Shown here: positions 8,436-17,479 of the stretch, piece after piece | Position numbering within the stretch: position 1 is the first letter of the stretch | Layout of the letters: every line of letters starts with the position of its first letter | Assembly (NCBI RefSeq): GCF_014697375.1 | Contig: NZ_JACJRS010000050.1 | Span: 1-38,589 of the forward strand | Origin: Phormidium sp. FACHB-1136 | GTDB taxonomy: Bacteria > Cyanobacteriota > Cyanobacteriia > Phormidesmidales > Phormidesmidaceae | Length of the DNA stretch: 38,589 nt | Direction of reading: 5' to 3' | Notes under the pieces: model-generated | Databases searched by the model: none | Told to the model about the DNA's origin: nothing | What the model saw: only the letters and a program-made list of their open reading frames with translations | Translations under genes and position numbers: made by a program

Positions 8436-8780
8436 ATGGGCAAACGTAAGGCATCCGGTGAGGGTGGAGATCGGGCTGTGTATCGGGAATTTGGCCCTGC
8501 CGACCCCATGGCTAGGGCGGTACCGGATCGACCTCCCAATCAGCAAACCCTCAGGGTGGAGGTGAGCCGGAAGGGCCGAGGTGGCAAAACCGTCACCATC
8601 ATCAGCGGCTTTCAGCATACATCCAACACCCTGAATACCCTGGCCAAACACCTGAAGGCCCAGTGTGGCAGCGGGGGCACCGCCAAGGAGGACAGCATCG
8701 AAATTCAGGGTGACCATGCCCAAAAGTTGCTGGAACTTTTGGCGACGAAGGGCTATCAGGTAAAGCGCAGCGGCGGGTAA
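8436..8780 (+). CDS. SUI1/YciH-type translation initiation factor
   Basis: The 114-residue product has a disordered, charged N-terminal third (MGKRKASGEGGDRAVYREFG). A single SUI1/eIF1 domain follows from about residue 38: LRVEVSRKGRGGKTVTIISGF, then LNTLAKHLKAQCGSGGTAKEDSIEIQGDH and KLLELLATKGYQVKRSGG. The KGRGGKTVT and CGSGGT stretches are family hallmarks. Bacterial members (YciH) resemble eIF1 and can influence initiation fidelity. The role in cyanobacteria is not clear. The C-terminal KRSGG ending is typical of cyanobacterial homologues. A MITE-like repeat starts 12 bp after the stop. Confidence 0.9.
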   Translation: MGKRKASGEGGDRAVYREFGPADPMARAVPDRPPNQQTLRVEVSRKGRGGKTVTIISGFQHTSNTLNTLAKHLKAQCGSGGTAKEDSIEIQGDHAQKLLELLATKGYQVKRSGG

Positions 8781-8791
8781 TGAGGGTTGGC

Positions 8792-8911
8792 GATCCCCCT
8801 AAATCCCCCTTGAAAAGGGGAACTTTGAAGGTATTTTCCTACGTTTCAAAGAATGCTAAATCTGTTCCCCCCTTCGCCAGGGGGCCAGGGGTGATCCCCC
8901 CTGGGACGCAC
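8792..8911 (+). repeat. MITE-like palindromic repeat, copy 1
   Basis: This element begins GATCCCCCTAAATCCCCC, has the arm TTGAAAAGGGG, and ends in a C-rich/G-rich block and GTGATCCCCCC. The reverse complement of 29421-29536 begins almost identically and shares the following ACTTTGAAGG, so the window holds two copies in opposite orientation. Such G/C-run, Dam-type (GATC-ended) hairpin elements are common between cyanobacterial genes. It fills most of the gap between the SUI1 gene and the GHL10 gene. Confidence 0.75.
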
Positions 8912-8970
8912 CGATCAGGGGTCAGACCAAACGCAAACCGTAAGGATTTCCAGCATTTTAAGGAGCACCG

Positions 8971-11133
8971 ATGGGCATGGGATGGATAGGGCAACGGAAG
9001 ACTTGGCGGCGGCTAGGTAGCTTTGCGATGGCCTTGGTGGTGGTGCTAGGGCTGCAAAGTGGCCTACCGCTGTGGGCGTTGTCGGATCAAGCTGGGGCAC
9101 AGATTTCTGCAACCGCTAGCCCCCCCTTGGCCCAAGACTTGCCCACGGCGGAGCCTATACTGCCCCCGCCTCCGGTGATTCCCATTGACATTCGCCAACA
9201 CTGGGCCAAGGATTGCATAACGGCTCTGGCCCAAGCCCGGATGATCACTGCCGATGACAGCGCCCGGTTTTATCCCGATCAGCCGATTCTGTGGGGCGAC
9301 TATGTGGCTTGGCTGAATCGGCTCATTCCGCCGGGGGAAGCGGGCGGCTGGGCGAATCCACTGGAAAAAGCCCTGGGGTTAACGACTGCCCCTACCGTAG
9401 CCTCTCACTACCCTAGCCAGTATTACCAGCCGGATCGGCCCCTAGTGCGGGCGGAGGGCATCATGGCCCTGGCGGCAAAGCTGGGATTGAACCATCAAAT
9501 TGCGGCAAATACCCTGATTGACAACACCCTGGTGGATGGAGCGCAGGTACCTACCTATGCGCGGGAGGGGGTAGCTGCGGCCTTGGCCCAGGGCATGGTG
9601 GTCAACTATCCCGAAGGAAATCGGCTCCATTCAACCCAGCGGCTCACCCGTGGCGAGGCGGCAGCGTTGATCTGTCGCGCCGATCCCAACCTTACGTTGC
9701 GACAGTGGATTGATGCGGACTGGGTGGCTATGGCCGCTCCACCCGAAATCGTGCCCGTGCCCCTAGCGGAAACCCGTGGGGTCTGGCTCACCAACATCGA
9801 CAGTCAGGTTCTATTTTCCACGGAATCCCTGACTGCCGGGGTGGATCAACTGGCTGCCTTGAACTTCAACACCCTATACCCTGTGGCTTGGAACTGGGGC
9901 TATACCCTGTATCCCAGCCGGGTCGCCGAGCGGGAACTGGGCGTCAGTCAACACCTCTATGCCGACCTCAGGGCACCCCAGCGAGGGGCTGTGGAAGGGG
10001 CACGGGACATGATGCTAGAGGCGGTAGACCTGGGCCACGCCAAGGGTATGGCAGTGATTCCCTGGTTCGAGTTTGGCTTTATGACCCCCGAACCCTACGA
10101 CCTCTACCGTCGCCATCCCGACTGGTTTACCCACAAGCGGGTGGAGCCCTCTGCTGAAGATTTCGAATCCGATAAGTCCCAGCCCAAGCCAGGGGCCGAC
10201 GCTGGGGTGCTCAAAAGTCGCGACCTTACCCCCACCGAGGAAGCCAGTCGGCAAAAAATGCAGGCCCTAGGCCGAGGGGGGAGCCAAGGCAAACAAGACA
10301 GCCCAGAGAACGGTCTACCACCGGAAGTCCTCGCCGATCCCGGTATTTGGCTAGAGGGAGGCCGCCTACCCCGTCGCTGGCTGAGCCCCTTCCATCCCCA
10401 GGCCAAGCGGTTTTTGTTGCAGCTCATCAACGAACTGGTGAGCAACTACGAGGTGGACGGCTTCCAGTTTGACGACCACCTGGGCCTGCCCGTGGAATTT
10501 GGCTACGACCCCTACACCATCAACCTCTACAAATCTGAACACAACGGCCAGGAGCCCCCGGCCAACTACCAAGACCCGGAATGGGTGGCGTGGCGGGCCA
10601 ACAAAATCTCCGATTTCTTGGCAGAGGTCTACCAAATGGTGAAGGCTCGTCGGCCCAATGCGGTAATTTCTATTTCGCCGAATCCCCACCCCTTTGCCTA
10701 TGTGAACTACCTGCAAGACTGGCCCGCCTGGGTGAACCGGGGCATTGTGGATGAACTGATTGTGCAGATTTACCGCAGCGACCAAAACCGTTTCATCTGG
10801 GAAATGAACAAGCCCTACATGCAGGCCTCTCTGCGAAAAATTTCCACCAATGTTGGCATTCTCAGCGGTCTCCGCGCCGCCCCCGTCGGGATGGATCACA
10901 TTGGCGACCAAATTAAGGCCGTTCGGGATCGCCGTTTTTCCGGCATGTCCTTTTTCTTCTACGAATCCCTGTGGATGCCCGCCCCCCGCGAACGTCGCGA
11001 AGACCGCGTCACCGGATTTCAGCAAGCCTTTGCCAGCGTGGCCTCCCGCCCCAGCGGGCCACCTGGGCCACGGATGCGGGGGCGCATTCTGCGGGATCGC
11101 CTCACCCAGAGTCACCTACGTTCGGGAGGATAG
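8971..11133 (+). CDS. Exported glycoside hydrolase-like protein with SLH repeats (GHL10/DUF187)
   Basis: The 720-residue product begins with a signal peptide (basic MGMGWIGQRKTWRRLG, hydrophobic ALVVVLGLQSGLPLW, cleavage near residue 40). SLH-like repeats span about residues 74-235: IDIRQHWAKDCITALAQAR, RFYPDQPILWGDYVAWLNRL, YYQPDRPLVRAEGIMALAA. SLH domains bind peptidoglycan-linked polymer or outer-membrane-associated wall. From about 267 comes a GHL10 TIM-barrel domain: ETRGVWLTNIDSQVLFS, LNFNTLYPVAWNWGYTLYPS, IPWFEFGFM, VDGFQFDDHLGLP. Members act on or bind peptidoglycan or polysaccharide; the substrate is not established. A Pro/Gly/Lys-rich insertion (about 392-450) interrupts the barrel. 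A strong AAGGAG lies 5 nt before the ATG. Confidence 0.9.
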   Translation: MGMGWIGQRKTWRRLGSFAMALVVVLGLQSGLPLWALSDQAGAQISATASPPLAQDLPTAEPILPPPPVIPIDIRQHWAKDCITALAQARMITADDSARFYPDQPILWGDYVAWLNRLIPPGEAGGWANPLEKALGLTTAPTVASHYPSQYYQPDRPLVRAEGIMALAAKLGLNHQIAANTLIDNTLVDGAQVPTYAREGVAAALAQGMVVNYPEGNRLHSTQRLTRGEAAALICRADPNLTLRQWIDADWVAMAAPPEIVPVPLAETRGVWLTNIDSQVLFSTESLTAGVDQLAALNFNTLYPVAWNWGYTLYPSRVAERELGVSQHLYADLRAPQRGAVEGARDMMLEAVDLGHAKGMAVIPWFEFGFMTPEPYDLYRRHPDWFTHKRVEPSAEDFESDKSQPKPGADAGVLKSRDLTPTEEASRQKMQALGRGGSQGKQDSPENGLPPEVLADPGIWLEGGRLPRRWLSPFHPQAKRFLLQLINELVSNYEVDGFQFDDHLGLPVEFGYDPYTINLYKSEHNGQEPPANYQDPEWVAWRANKISDFLAEVYQMVKARRPNAVISISPNPHPFAYVNYLQDWPAWVNRGIVDELIVQIYRSDQNRFIWEMNKPYMQASLRKISTNVGILSGLRAAPVGMDHIGDQIKAVRDRRFSGMSFFFYESLWMPAPRERREDRVTGFQQAFASVASRPSGPPGPRMRGRILRDRLTQSHLRSGG

Positions 11134-11220
11134 GCACTCGTAGGGCTCACAGCGGTGTACCCATGGGACACCATTCACTTTAGCCTTGGCAACGGGTAAC
11201 CCAACAGGAGGCCGATAACG

Positions 11221-12246
11221 ATGCTCGTCATGGATTCTCTCTGGCTATTGGGCCATTGTGCCTTTGAAAAAACACCGACTTCGGCCACCTTATTCTTTCA
11301 GGCGGTTGTCTTTGTCGCGGTAGGTTTGGGGCTGTGGGTTCTGAGCAAAATCCAGACCCAAATCTTGGCCCGCTTTGGCATTATGGCGTTGGGGGTGTTG
11401 ATTTTTGAGCTATTCACCGCTCCCATGTGGCGCAATACTCACCTTGGCCCCTGGGCTTATCTATATCACGATGTAAGCTGGATTTTGACTATCGGCTGGA
11501 GCATTCTCTTTCTTGGCGTCGTGGAAATTGTGGATAAACTGCTACCCAGTTGGCGAGAATGGAAGCGGTTTCTGCTGTATTTAGGCATCCTAATCGTGCT
11601 CACCTTGCCCCTAGAAATTTGGGTGGTCAACATTGACATTCGCAGCTATGCGCCAGAAGTTTTAGCGTCCCTGAGTGGCCTCACCCTTGCCAATGTCCCC
11701 ATCGAACTCACCTACTATGTGCCTGTCTTCGCCGGATTAGTGATTGGATTTTATAAGTACTGGGGGTTTGTGCTTGAGGACAAGTTACTGATTCCCCTCA
11801 AGAAAATCCGCTGGGCTAGGGGCATTGCCATGACAGCCCTGGCCATTTTTATGTTTGAGGTGATGGTAGAACCGATGGTCGTCAATGCAGGCTTTCCCCG
11901 TTGGTCTTTTATCTTTCATGACATCAGCTTTATCATGACCGGAATTTGGGTCGGGGTCATTGCCGTAACGGCCATATTGGTTTATCGCTTTTTTCCCCAT
12001 TATCCCATCGCCACACGGTTTGTGATTGCCCTGTCTATTTGCACCGCCATTGCCCTACCCATTGAATACTATTTGTTCGTGAATGGTATTCGAGTCTATG
12101 GGCCAAGTGCCATTGCCAATTTTTCGGGTTTTACCATTCCCATCATTAACGCACCGATTGAAATTGCCTTTGCCATTCCCTGTTACATGGCATTGGTAAT
12201 TGGTCTAGTGCGCTATTGGGAAATTGCCCTTGATAATCGGCTGTGA
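11221..12246 (+). CDS. Internally duplicated polytopic membrane protein, function unknown
   Basis: The 341-residue product has about eight to nine predicted transmembrane segments and no family I can name. It is a tandem duplication. In the first half FELFTAPMWRNTHLGPWAYLYHDVSWILTIGWS aligns with FEVMVEPMVVNAGFPRWSFIFHDISFIMTGIWV in the second. LPLEIWVVNIDIRSYAPEVLASLSGLTLANVPIELTY likewise aligns with LPIEYYLFVNGIRVYGPSAIANFSGFTIPIINAPIEIAF. Each half keeps an HD pair (YHDVSW, FHDISF) and a Pro-Ile-Glu (APIE/VPIE) motif, which may line a site inside the membrane. AGGAGG lies 9 nt before the ATG. A small membrane protein begins 7 bp downstream and is probably co-transcribed. Confidence 0.8.
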   Translation: MLVMDSLWLLGHCAFEKTPTSATLFFQAVVFVAVGLGLWVLSKIQTQILARFGIMALGVLIFELFTAPMWRNTHLGPWAYLYHDVSWILTIGWSILFLGVVEIVDKLLPSWREWKRFLLYLGILIVLTLPLEIWVVNIDIRSYAPEVLASLSGLTLANVPIELTYYVPVFAGLVIGFYKYWGFVLEDKLLIPLKKIRWARGIAMTALAIFMFEVMVEPMVVNAGFPRWSFIFHDISFIMTGIWVGVIAVTAILVYRFFPHYPIATRFVIALSICTAIALPIEYYLFVNGIRVYGPSAIANFSGFTIPIINAPIEIAFAIPCYMALVIGLVRYWEIALDNRL

Positions 12247-12253
12247 GGATGTG

Positions 12254-12664
12254 ATGCCCTTCTCTAAAATTGTACTCAACACGGTATTAGGTAGCTTTGT
12301 TGTTGTGGGTGGTTTAGTGATTTTGCTCGGCCCCAGTGCAGCAGGAACCTTGTTCTTTTTCTCCGTCGTTTGCACCCTGGGGATTGGCGGTGTGTTTTGG
12401 GTAGCCCTTGCCTTTGGGATGGGCTGGATAATGACGACGCTTTGGCAGGCGATCCGTGGCCGTCACGCGCCTACCCAGCCCGAATCTAGTCCCCAAATAG
12501 ATGCCCTGACCACCTACGTGAGCCGTGCCCTGCAAGCGGGGGCCAACGATGACCAACTCCAACGCCGTCTGCAACGCCAGGGCTGGGCGGAGGAGGAAAT
12601 TGCCCAAGCTATCCAGCGCGTCCAGGATAATCCTGATATGCCCCATGCTCCTGGGGCGGTTTAG
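12254..12664 (+). CDS. Small two-helix membrane protein with C-terminal helical domain
   Basis: The 136-residue product starts MPFSKIVLNTVLGSFVVVGG. Two hydrophobic segments span about residues 5-28 and 33-60. The cytosolic tail ends with PQIDALTTYVSRALQAGANDDQLQRRLQRQGW and AEEEIAQAIQRVQDN, a compact three-helix region resembling UBA-like or DUF-type helical hairpins; I would not name a family. The ATG at 12254 is preferred to one 30 nt upstream because it follows a GAGGA at 12245-12249 and lies 7 bp beyond the stop of the duplicated membrane protein. The upstream start would overlap that gene. The tight spacing suggests a shared function with that protein. Confidence 0.75.
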   Translation: MPFSKIVLNTVLGSFVVVGGLVILLGPSAAGTLFFFSVVCTLGIGGVFWVALAFGMGWIMTTLWQAIRGRHAPTQPESSPQIDALTTYVSRALQAGANDDQLQRRLQRQGWAEEEIAQAIQRVQDNPDMPHAPGAV

Positions 12665-12944
12665 GGACTGGCCTACGGGGGTAGCTATCTCGGTGGCGGT
12701 GGCTTAGCTTTTGGGGATGGGTGATGAATGGTTAGGGAGGGGGGCACGGGTTCGTTAAAGTAAGAGGGTTTTATACCCAATCCGAATTGGAAAACTCCGA
12801 TTCCTGGCTCAACAAATCGTAGGGGTGAGGAGACCTCCTTGGTGATTGGTAGCGCCCCCGGCATAGCCCCCGTTCCCTTGCCTAGACAGGCAGGCGGAAA
12901 CGAGGGGCAGGGGTCAGGCTGGGCAAATAAATGTTGGACTACTG

Positions 12945-15443
12945 TTATTGGCTAGAACCAACGAGAGCTGCCTGTTGGGCGGGCTTAACCTGGGGATTGC
13001 CCTCGCTATCTACATCCAGCAGTACCTTATCGCCTTCCTCCAGGGTTCCGGCCAGCATGGCTTCGGCGAGGGTGTCTTCCACCAGGCGGGCGATGGCGCG
13101 GCGCATGGGACGAGCCCCGTAGCGCTGGTCGTATCCGGCTTGGGCCAGCTTGTCGCGGAAGGCATCGGATAGGGTGACTTGCATTTGGCGGTCGGCCAAG
13201 CGCTTGTTCACCTGATCCAGCATCAGATCGGCGATTTGGTTCACCTCTTCGCGGCTGAGCTGGCGGAAGACGATGATCTCATCGAGGCGGTTCAGCAGTT
13301 CCGGGCGGAAATACTGCTTCATTTCCTCATTCACCAGGTTGCGGATGTTGTTGTACTGGCTGTTGGCGGCATCGGTAGCCATATCGAAACCGAGGCTGTT
13401 GCCGCCCTTTTCGATCACCTGGGAGCCAATATTGGAGGTGAGGATGATCAGGGTGTTCTTGAAGCTGACGGTGCGGCCCTTGGCGTCGGACAGAATGCCG
13501 TCATCGAGCACCTGCAACAGCAGGTTAAACACGTCGGGGTGAGCTTTCTCGATTTCGTCCATCAGGATGACGGTGTAGGGCTTGCGGCGCACGGCTTCGG
13601 TGAGTTGGCCCCCTTCGTCGTAGCCTACAAAGCCGGGAGGAGATCCGATCAGCTTAGAGACCGTGTGGCTTTCCATGTATTCCGACATATCCAGGCGAAT
13701 CATCGCCTCTTCGGACCCGAACAGCGCCACGGCGAGGGCTTTGGAGAGTTCGGTTTTGCCCACCCCGGTTGGCCCTGCGAACACTAGGCTGGCAATGGGG
13801 CGGTCGGCACTGGAGAGGCCGGAACGCGCCCGCCGGATGGCCTTGGCGGCGGCAACCACGGCCTCGTGTTGGCCCACTACCCGCTCGTGGAGGATCTCTT
13901 CCATGTGGATCAGGCGCACCGCTTCGGTTTCGGTCATGCGGTTAACGGGAATGCCCGTCCAGGCGGCAACCACGTTGGCAATGCTTTCCTCATCTACCAC
14001 AGGCAGGGCCGCAGAGATAGACTGGGACACTTCGGCGGCGGCTTCGGCGTATTCCGGCACCTCGGCCTGAATTTGGCTTAGCAATGCCTGACGTTCCCCT
14101 TGCAGCGCCTTGGCCTTACCAAAGTCTTGCAGCTCGATGGCGGCATCTAGGTCTTTGTTCACCTGGCGGAGTTGCTGCTTGAGTTCCTTGGAGGGATACT
14201 TCGGTGCACAGCGTAGCTTCACCTGGGATCCGGCTTCGTCGATCAGGTCGATGGCTTTGTCGGGCAGGTGGCGGTCGGAAATATAGCGATCCGACAGTTT
14301 GGCAGCGGCTTCGATGGCCTCGTCGGTGATGGTGACCTGGTGGAATTGCTCGTAGCGGCTGCGGATGCCCTGGAGAATTTCGATGGTTTCGGGCACCGAG
14401 GGCGGGCTGACGGTGACGGGCTGGAAGCGGCGTTCCAAGGCAGCGTCCCGCTCGATGTATTTGCGGAATTCATCGAGGGTGGTGGCCCCAATGCACTGCA
14501 TTTCCCCACGGGCGAGGGCTGGCTTCAGCAGGTTGGCGGCGTCCATGCCCCCCTCCAGGGATCCGGCCCCAATCAGGGTATGAATTTCGTCGATCACCAG
14601 CACCACATCGGGGTCTTGGCGCACCTCTTCCACCAGTTGGGTGAGGCGTTCCTCAAAGTCTCCCCGGAAGCGAGTACCCGCCACCATAGAACCCATATCC
14701 AGGCTGATCACCCGTTTGGTCAGCAGGGCTTCGGGCACATCTTGGTTGACGATGCGCTGGGCCAGCCCTTCGGCGATGGCGGTTTTGCCTACCCCCGGTT
14801 CGCCCACTAGGATGGGGTTATTCTTGGTGCGACGACCGAGGATCTGCACCACCCGCTCAATTTCCTTGGCCCGACCCACCACGGGGTCAATTTTGCCCTG
14901 GGCGGCGAGGGCGGTGAGATCGTTACCAAACTCAGACAGGATCTTGCCCTTTTTGCGGCTGTCCTCCCGGTCGCGATCCCGGCCACCCCGTCCCACTGGC
15001 ATAGAGGCCACTTCGCCCAGTTCTTGAATCACCCGCGTCCTCACCTTGCCCGGATCCACGCCCAGGTTGCTAATGACCCGATAGGCCACGCTTTCGGTGT
15101 TTTGGGTGAGGCTGAGCAGCAGGTGCTCCGGCTCGATGTAGGCGGCATCCAACTTGCGGGCCTCCTGAAAGGCTTGCTCAAACACCTGCTTCACCTTGGG
15201 AGTGAAGGGAATTTCGGGCGGTACACTGCCACTGCCTCGGCCAATGATGGCTTCGACTTCGGTGCGGGCATCGGCGAGGGTGATGCCAAAGTCGCCGAGT
15301 ACCCTAGCGGAAACCGTATTGTCCTCTTTGATGAGACCTAACAGGAGTTGCTCCGTACCCACAAAGTTGTGGCGTAGGCGGCGGGCCTCCTCCTGGGCTT
15401 TCATGATGACCGCAATCGCTGTATTCGTAAAATGTTCAAACAT
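12945..15443 (-). CDS. clpC: ATP-dependent Clp protease ATP-binding subunit ClpC
   Basis: The 832-residue AAA+ unfoldase has the full ClpC layout: an N-terminal double Clp_N repeat ([38 protein letters not shown] onward, residues 1-145), D1 with Walker [14 protein letters not shown] (about 213) and Walker [10 protein letters not shown], a middle UVR-type segment ([30 protein letters not shown]), and D2 with [12 protein letters not shown] (about 555) and [14 protein letters not shown]. It feeds substrates to ClpP/ClpR. In cyanobacteria ClpC is essential and close to the chloroplast form. Length and motifs are normal. No CIRCE-type operator is seen upstream. The gene has a 640-bp upstream non-coding region. 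Confidence 0.97.
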   Translation of the reverse strand: MFEHFTNTAIAVIMKAQEEARRLRHNFVGTEQLLLGLIKEDNTVSARVLGDFGITLADARTEVEAIIGRGSGSVPPEIPFTPKVKQVFEQAFQEARKLDAAYIEPEHLLLSLTQNTESVAYRVISNLGVDPGKVRTRVIQELGEVASMPVGRGGRDRDREDSRKKGKILSEFGNDLTALAAQGKIDPVVGRAKEIERVVQILGRRTKNNPILVGEPGVGKTAIAEGLAQRIVNQDVPEALLTKRVISLDMGSMVAGTRFRGDFEERLTQLVEEVRQDPDVVLVIDEIHTLIGAGSLEGGMDAANLLKPALARGEMQCIGATTLDEFRKYIERDAALERRFQPVTVSPPSVPETIEILQGIRSRYEQFHQVTITDEAIEAAAKLSDRYISDRHLPDKAIDLIDEAGSQVKLRCAPKYPSKELKQQLRQVNKDLDAAIELQDFGKAKALQGERQALLSQIQAEVPEYAEAAAEVSQSISAALPVVDEESIANVVAAWTGIPVNRMTETEAVRLIHMEEILHERVVGQHEAVVAAAKAIRRARSGLSSADRPIASLVFAGPTGVGKTELSKALAVALFGSEEAMIRLDMSEYMESHTVSKLIGSPPGFVGYDEGGQLTEAVRRKPYTVILMDEIEKAHPDVFNLLLQVLDDGILSDAKGRTVSFKNTLIILTSNIGSQVIEKGGNSLGFDMATDAANSQYNNIRNLVNEEMKQYFRPELLNRLDEIIVFRQLSREEVNQIADLMLDQVNKRLADRQMQVTLSDAFRDKLAQAGYDQRYGARPMRRAIARLVEDTLAEAMLAGTLEEGDKVLLDVDSEGNPQVKPAQQAALVGSSQ

Positions 15444-16083
15444 GGCAACCTAGGGGATTGAGGGCGGTGAGAGGGAAGAAAGGCCGGTGCGGGCTAAACC
15501 ACGCCTTAGGGAGGAAGAGAGACGCCAGCATTGGCCATGTCGAGACAAAAGCAAGGCGGGTGACCCAGAGCCTTAGTAATACTTTACGTAACCAGATCCC
15601 CGGTGAAGGTGGGGAGAACCGTCGCTCTAGGTAGGTAAATTTAGATACCTACGATAGATTCGGCATGGGAGCGGCGGAAGGCGAGGGACACCTGGGCAGC
15701 GGGCGAGGGCCATAGGGGTGACCAAGACCGCCCTTGGGAAAGGCCAAAACCTACGGACTAGGGAAAGGCAGCGGTGGCACAAATATTTTTCCTTAAAAGT
15801 TTATTTACATTGCTTAATACAAGTCTAGCGGGTGGAAGACCGTTGTGCAAATCCTTAGATCCCGCTCAAATCAAGGTTTGCTGAAGGAAAAATCGGCAAG
15901 AAATAGCGAATCAGCCAGCATGGCAGGGAAGGGTGGGGCCAGAATCGGGGTAGCGCTTCAATGAACCCGTTTCAAGAAATGCAAGGTTGTGTTGAGGAAG
16001 ACCACTGAATTTGTCATGGCAGCGTAACACTAGGGGTATAGCGCTCTGCGCTCCACACTGTTAGGTCATGGAAGTGAAACGGT
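15444..16083. other. Long divergent region between clpC and the Nif11 gene
   Basis: No gene is seen in these 640 bp. The clearest structure is a perfect inverted repeat GTAGGTA-N8-TACCTAC at 15631-15652 with an NtcA-type core (listed separately). The segment 15771-15830 is AT-rich (ATATTTTTCC, AAAAGTTTATTTACATTGC) and could hold a promoter for either side. I found no tRNA, CIRCE element or IS sequence. Confidence 0.4.
15631..15652. promoter_or_regulatory. Perfect palindrome containing an NtcA-like GTA-N8-TAC core
   Basis: GTAGGTA (15631-15637) and TACCTAC (15646-15652) are exact inverted arms around an 8-bp spacer. Inside lies GTA-N8-TAC (15635-15648), the consensus of the cyanobacterial nitrogen regulator NtcA. 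It is 188 bp upstream of clpC and 432 bp upstream of the Nif11 gene. No TAN3T -10 box is visible 20-24 bp from it on either strand, so it is not a textbook NtcA-activated promoter. Chance or another regulator is possible. Confidence 0.35.
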
Positions 16084-16374
16084 ATGTCCAAAGAAAATGC
16101 GCTCTCGTTTCTCCAGCAAGCGGCCACCGACCCTGCGCTTAAAAGCCAGGTGCAAGGGGCAGAACAAGCCAGCGATTTAATTAACCTGGGGGAAACCCAG
16201 GGCTTTGCGTTTTCCCCGGATCATGTCCGCGAGGCCATCCCGGAACTGAAGGCGCAACGGGGCTTTTTTGGGGACTTGGTGGAGGCCATCCTAGAACTCT
16301 TTAGCCCCAGTCACGACAACTACCCGGCCACCGGGGTGCAGCCCTTCAGCGGCGATGCGCCCTCTCACCACTAG
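16084..16374 (+). CDS. Nif11 domain / Nif11-like leader-peptide family protein
   Basis: The 96-residue product has an N-terminal Nif11 domain: MSKENALSFLQQAATDPALKSQV, then LINLGETQGFAFSPDHVREAI. Nif11 domains serve as leader peptides of RiPP precursors in many cyanobacteria, and short free-standing ones are also found in diazotrophs. After the domain there is no Gly-Gly cleavage motif. The tail (RGFFGDLVEAILELFSPSHDN and a His-His end) lacks Cys, Ser and Thr clusters that a modified core would need. No maturation enzyme or exporter is nearby, so a non-RiPP role is more likely. The start has only a weak purine stretch (GGAAGTGAAACGGT) before it. Confidence 0.8.
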   Translation: MSKENALSFLQQAATDPALKSQVQGAEQASDLINLGETQGFAFSPDHVREAIPELKAQRGFFGDLVEAILELFSPSHDNYPATGVQPFSGDAPSHH

Positions 16375-16392
16375 GGGATCGCGTCCCTAGGG

Positions 16393-16433
16393 GAGCCAAG
16401 GACGCTAGGGGATCATCCTTGAGTCCTTGGCTC
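16393..16433 (+). terminator. Strong hairpin downstream of the Nif11 gene
   Basis: GAGCCAAGGAC (16393-16403) and GTCCTTGGCTC (16423-16433) form a perfect 11-bp inverted repeat around a 19-nt loop, 18 bp after the Nif11 stop. No U-tract follows, so it is not a classical intrinsic terminator. It could protect the 3' end of the Nif11 mRNA or be a dispersed repeat. Confidence 0.5.
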
Positions 16434-16634
16434 ACAGCAGCCCGCCTCTCCAGCGGATGGGTCGTCGGGTTGCAGCCTGCGGAATGCGTGTGCCACCTGA
16501 CGCAATGCGCAATAAGATGTAGGGCAAACCGTGCCTTCTTCACCTTTTAAGTGGCTATCTAGGCGATCATCTTTAGAAGGTCAGCTTGAGGAGGTCATCC
16601 TGCGGTTTATCCCATCGGTAGCCCCACCCCGTCT

Positions 16635-17396
16635 ATGGAGTTTCCCAATTTAGAGACCCTACAGTCCTTTCTATCCCGCTGGCTGGAGCAGCATGGGCAT
16701 GATGTTTACTGTCAGGTGCCAGTGCCCAGCGGGAAAAAAGTGGACATTCTGACCCAGGACTACCTCGTCTACTGTGTACACACCCTCACCGAAGCGGCCC
16801 TTCAAACCGCCGCCGAGGATCTCCAGGTGCAGTGGGGCCATTTCCCCGACCAAAAACCCGTCATTGCCGGACTCACCCCCGATCAGCAGTGGGATGCCGC
16901 CTATGCCATGGCCGAACGCCTCAAAGGCAGCGGCCTGGAGGTCTGGTTTATCGATCAGATGCCGCCCTTTGTGACCTACTATGGTCAACTCGCCAAACAG
17001 GGCGAACCCCAGGTTGATCGCCCTGTCAGAAAAGCCCCCTGGGCAGGGTGTCTCCTCGCAATGGGGGTGGCCACCATCCTGGGGCTCAGTTTTTGGTTAG
17101 CCTTCAGCATTTTGGAGCGCTACCAACTTCAGGTCGCCACCACCACCCGCGACGACCGCGCCTGGGAACAGCTCCACGGGGCCGTTGCCGCCTGGGATAT
17201 CAATAGTGCCCAGACAGCCCTAGGCCAGCTTGCCACCAGTTCTAACTCCTGTGTCGTCAAGTTTGTGGATCGATTTTCCGATTCCTTAGAACAGCGGGGC
17301 GGGGAAGGATTTCGCGATATTAACCCCATCATGCGCGCCCTAAATCAAGAGGACAACTGCCGCTTGGAAATGCGGGAGTATGAGTTTTCGCCCTAG
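16635..17396 (+). CDS. Single-pass membrane protein with restriction-endonuclease-like N-terminal region
   Basis: A 253-residue protein of unknown function. The N-terminal 125 residues (METPNL-type start MEFPNLETLQSFLSRWLEQHG; GKKVDILTQDYLVYCVHTLT; VIAGLTPDQQWDAAYAMAERL; LEVWFIDQMP) have the alternating pattern and VDIL-X-EYLVxV arrangement of PD-(D/E)XK-like folds. The expected catalytic E-X-K after the Asp is not evident, so catalysis is doubtful. One transmembrane segment spans about residues 136-158 (WAGCLLAMGVATILGLSFWLAF). The tail (about 165-253) contains two cysteines (NSCVVK, DNCRLE) that could pair outside the membrane. It is not obviously coupled with its neighbours. Conserved hypothetical; the fold assignment is inference. 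Confidence 0.6.
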   Translation: MEFPNLETLQSFLSRWLEQHGHDVYCQVPVPSGKKVDILTQDYLVYCVHTLTEAALQTAAEDLQVQWGHFPDQKPVIAGLTPDQQWDAAYAMAERLKGSGLEVWFIDQMPPFVTYYGQLAKQGEPQVDRPVRKAPWAGCLLAMGVATILGLSFWLAFSILERYQLQVATTTRDDRAWEQLHGAVAAWDINSAQTALGQLATSSNSCVVKFVDRFSDSLEQRGGEGFRDINPIMRALNQEDNCRLEMREYEFSP

Positions 17397-17479
17397 GGTG
17401 TGTCATCCCATGGGCTCAACCCCTGATTCTGATGGCTAGAACACTGTCGTCATGCCGATGGAAGAGGGGGCTGACAGCA

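Noticed and set aside
8132..8539. 135-codon minus-strand frame with some protein-like pieces
   Set aside because: It runs antisense through the start of the well-supported SUI1 gene, has no good start, and the protein-like parts lie in two different frames.
10366..11115. 249-codon minus-strand frame within the GHL10 gene
   Set aside because: Antisense shadow of a GC-rich gene; the plus strand has a signal peptide, ribosome site and family motifs.
13179..13787. 202-codon plus-strand frame within clpC
   Set aside because: Antisense shadow; the minus strand encodes intact ClpC D2 motifs across the same bases.
15444..15660. CIRCE heat-shock operator upstream of clpC
   Set aside because: No TTAGCACTC-N9-GAGTGCTAA or near match is present; the only palindrome there has a different sequence.
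16084..17396. RiPP biosynthetic cluster around the Nif11 protein
   Set aside because: No leader cleavage motif, core residues, lanthionine or radical-SAM enzyme, peptidase or exporter is found nearby.
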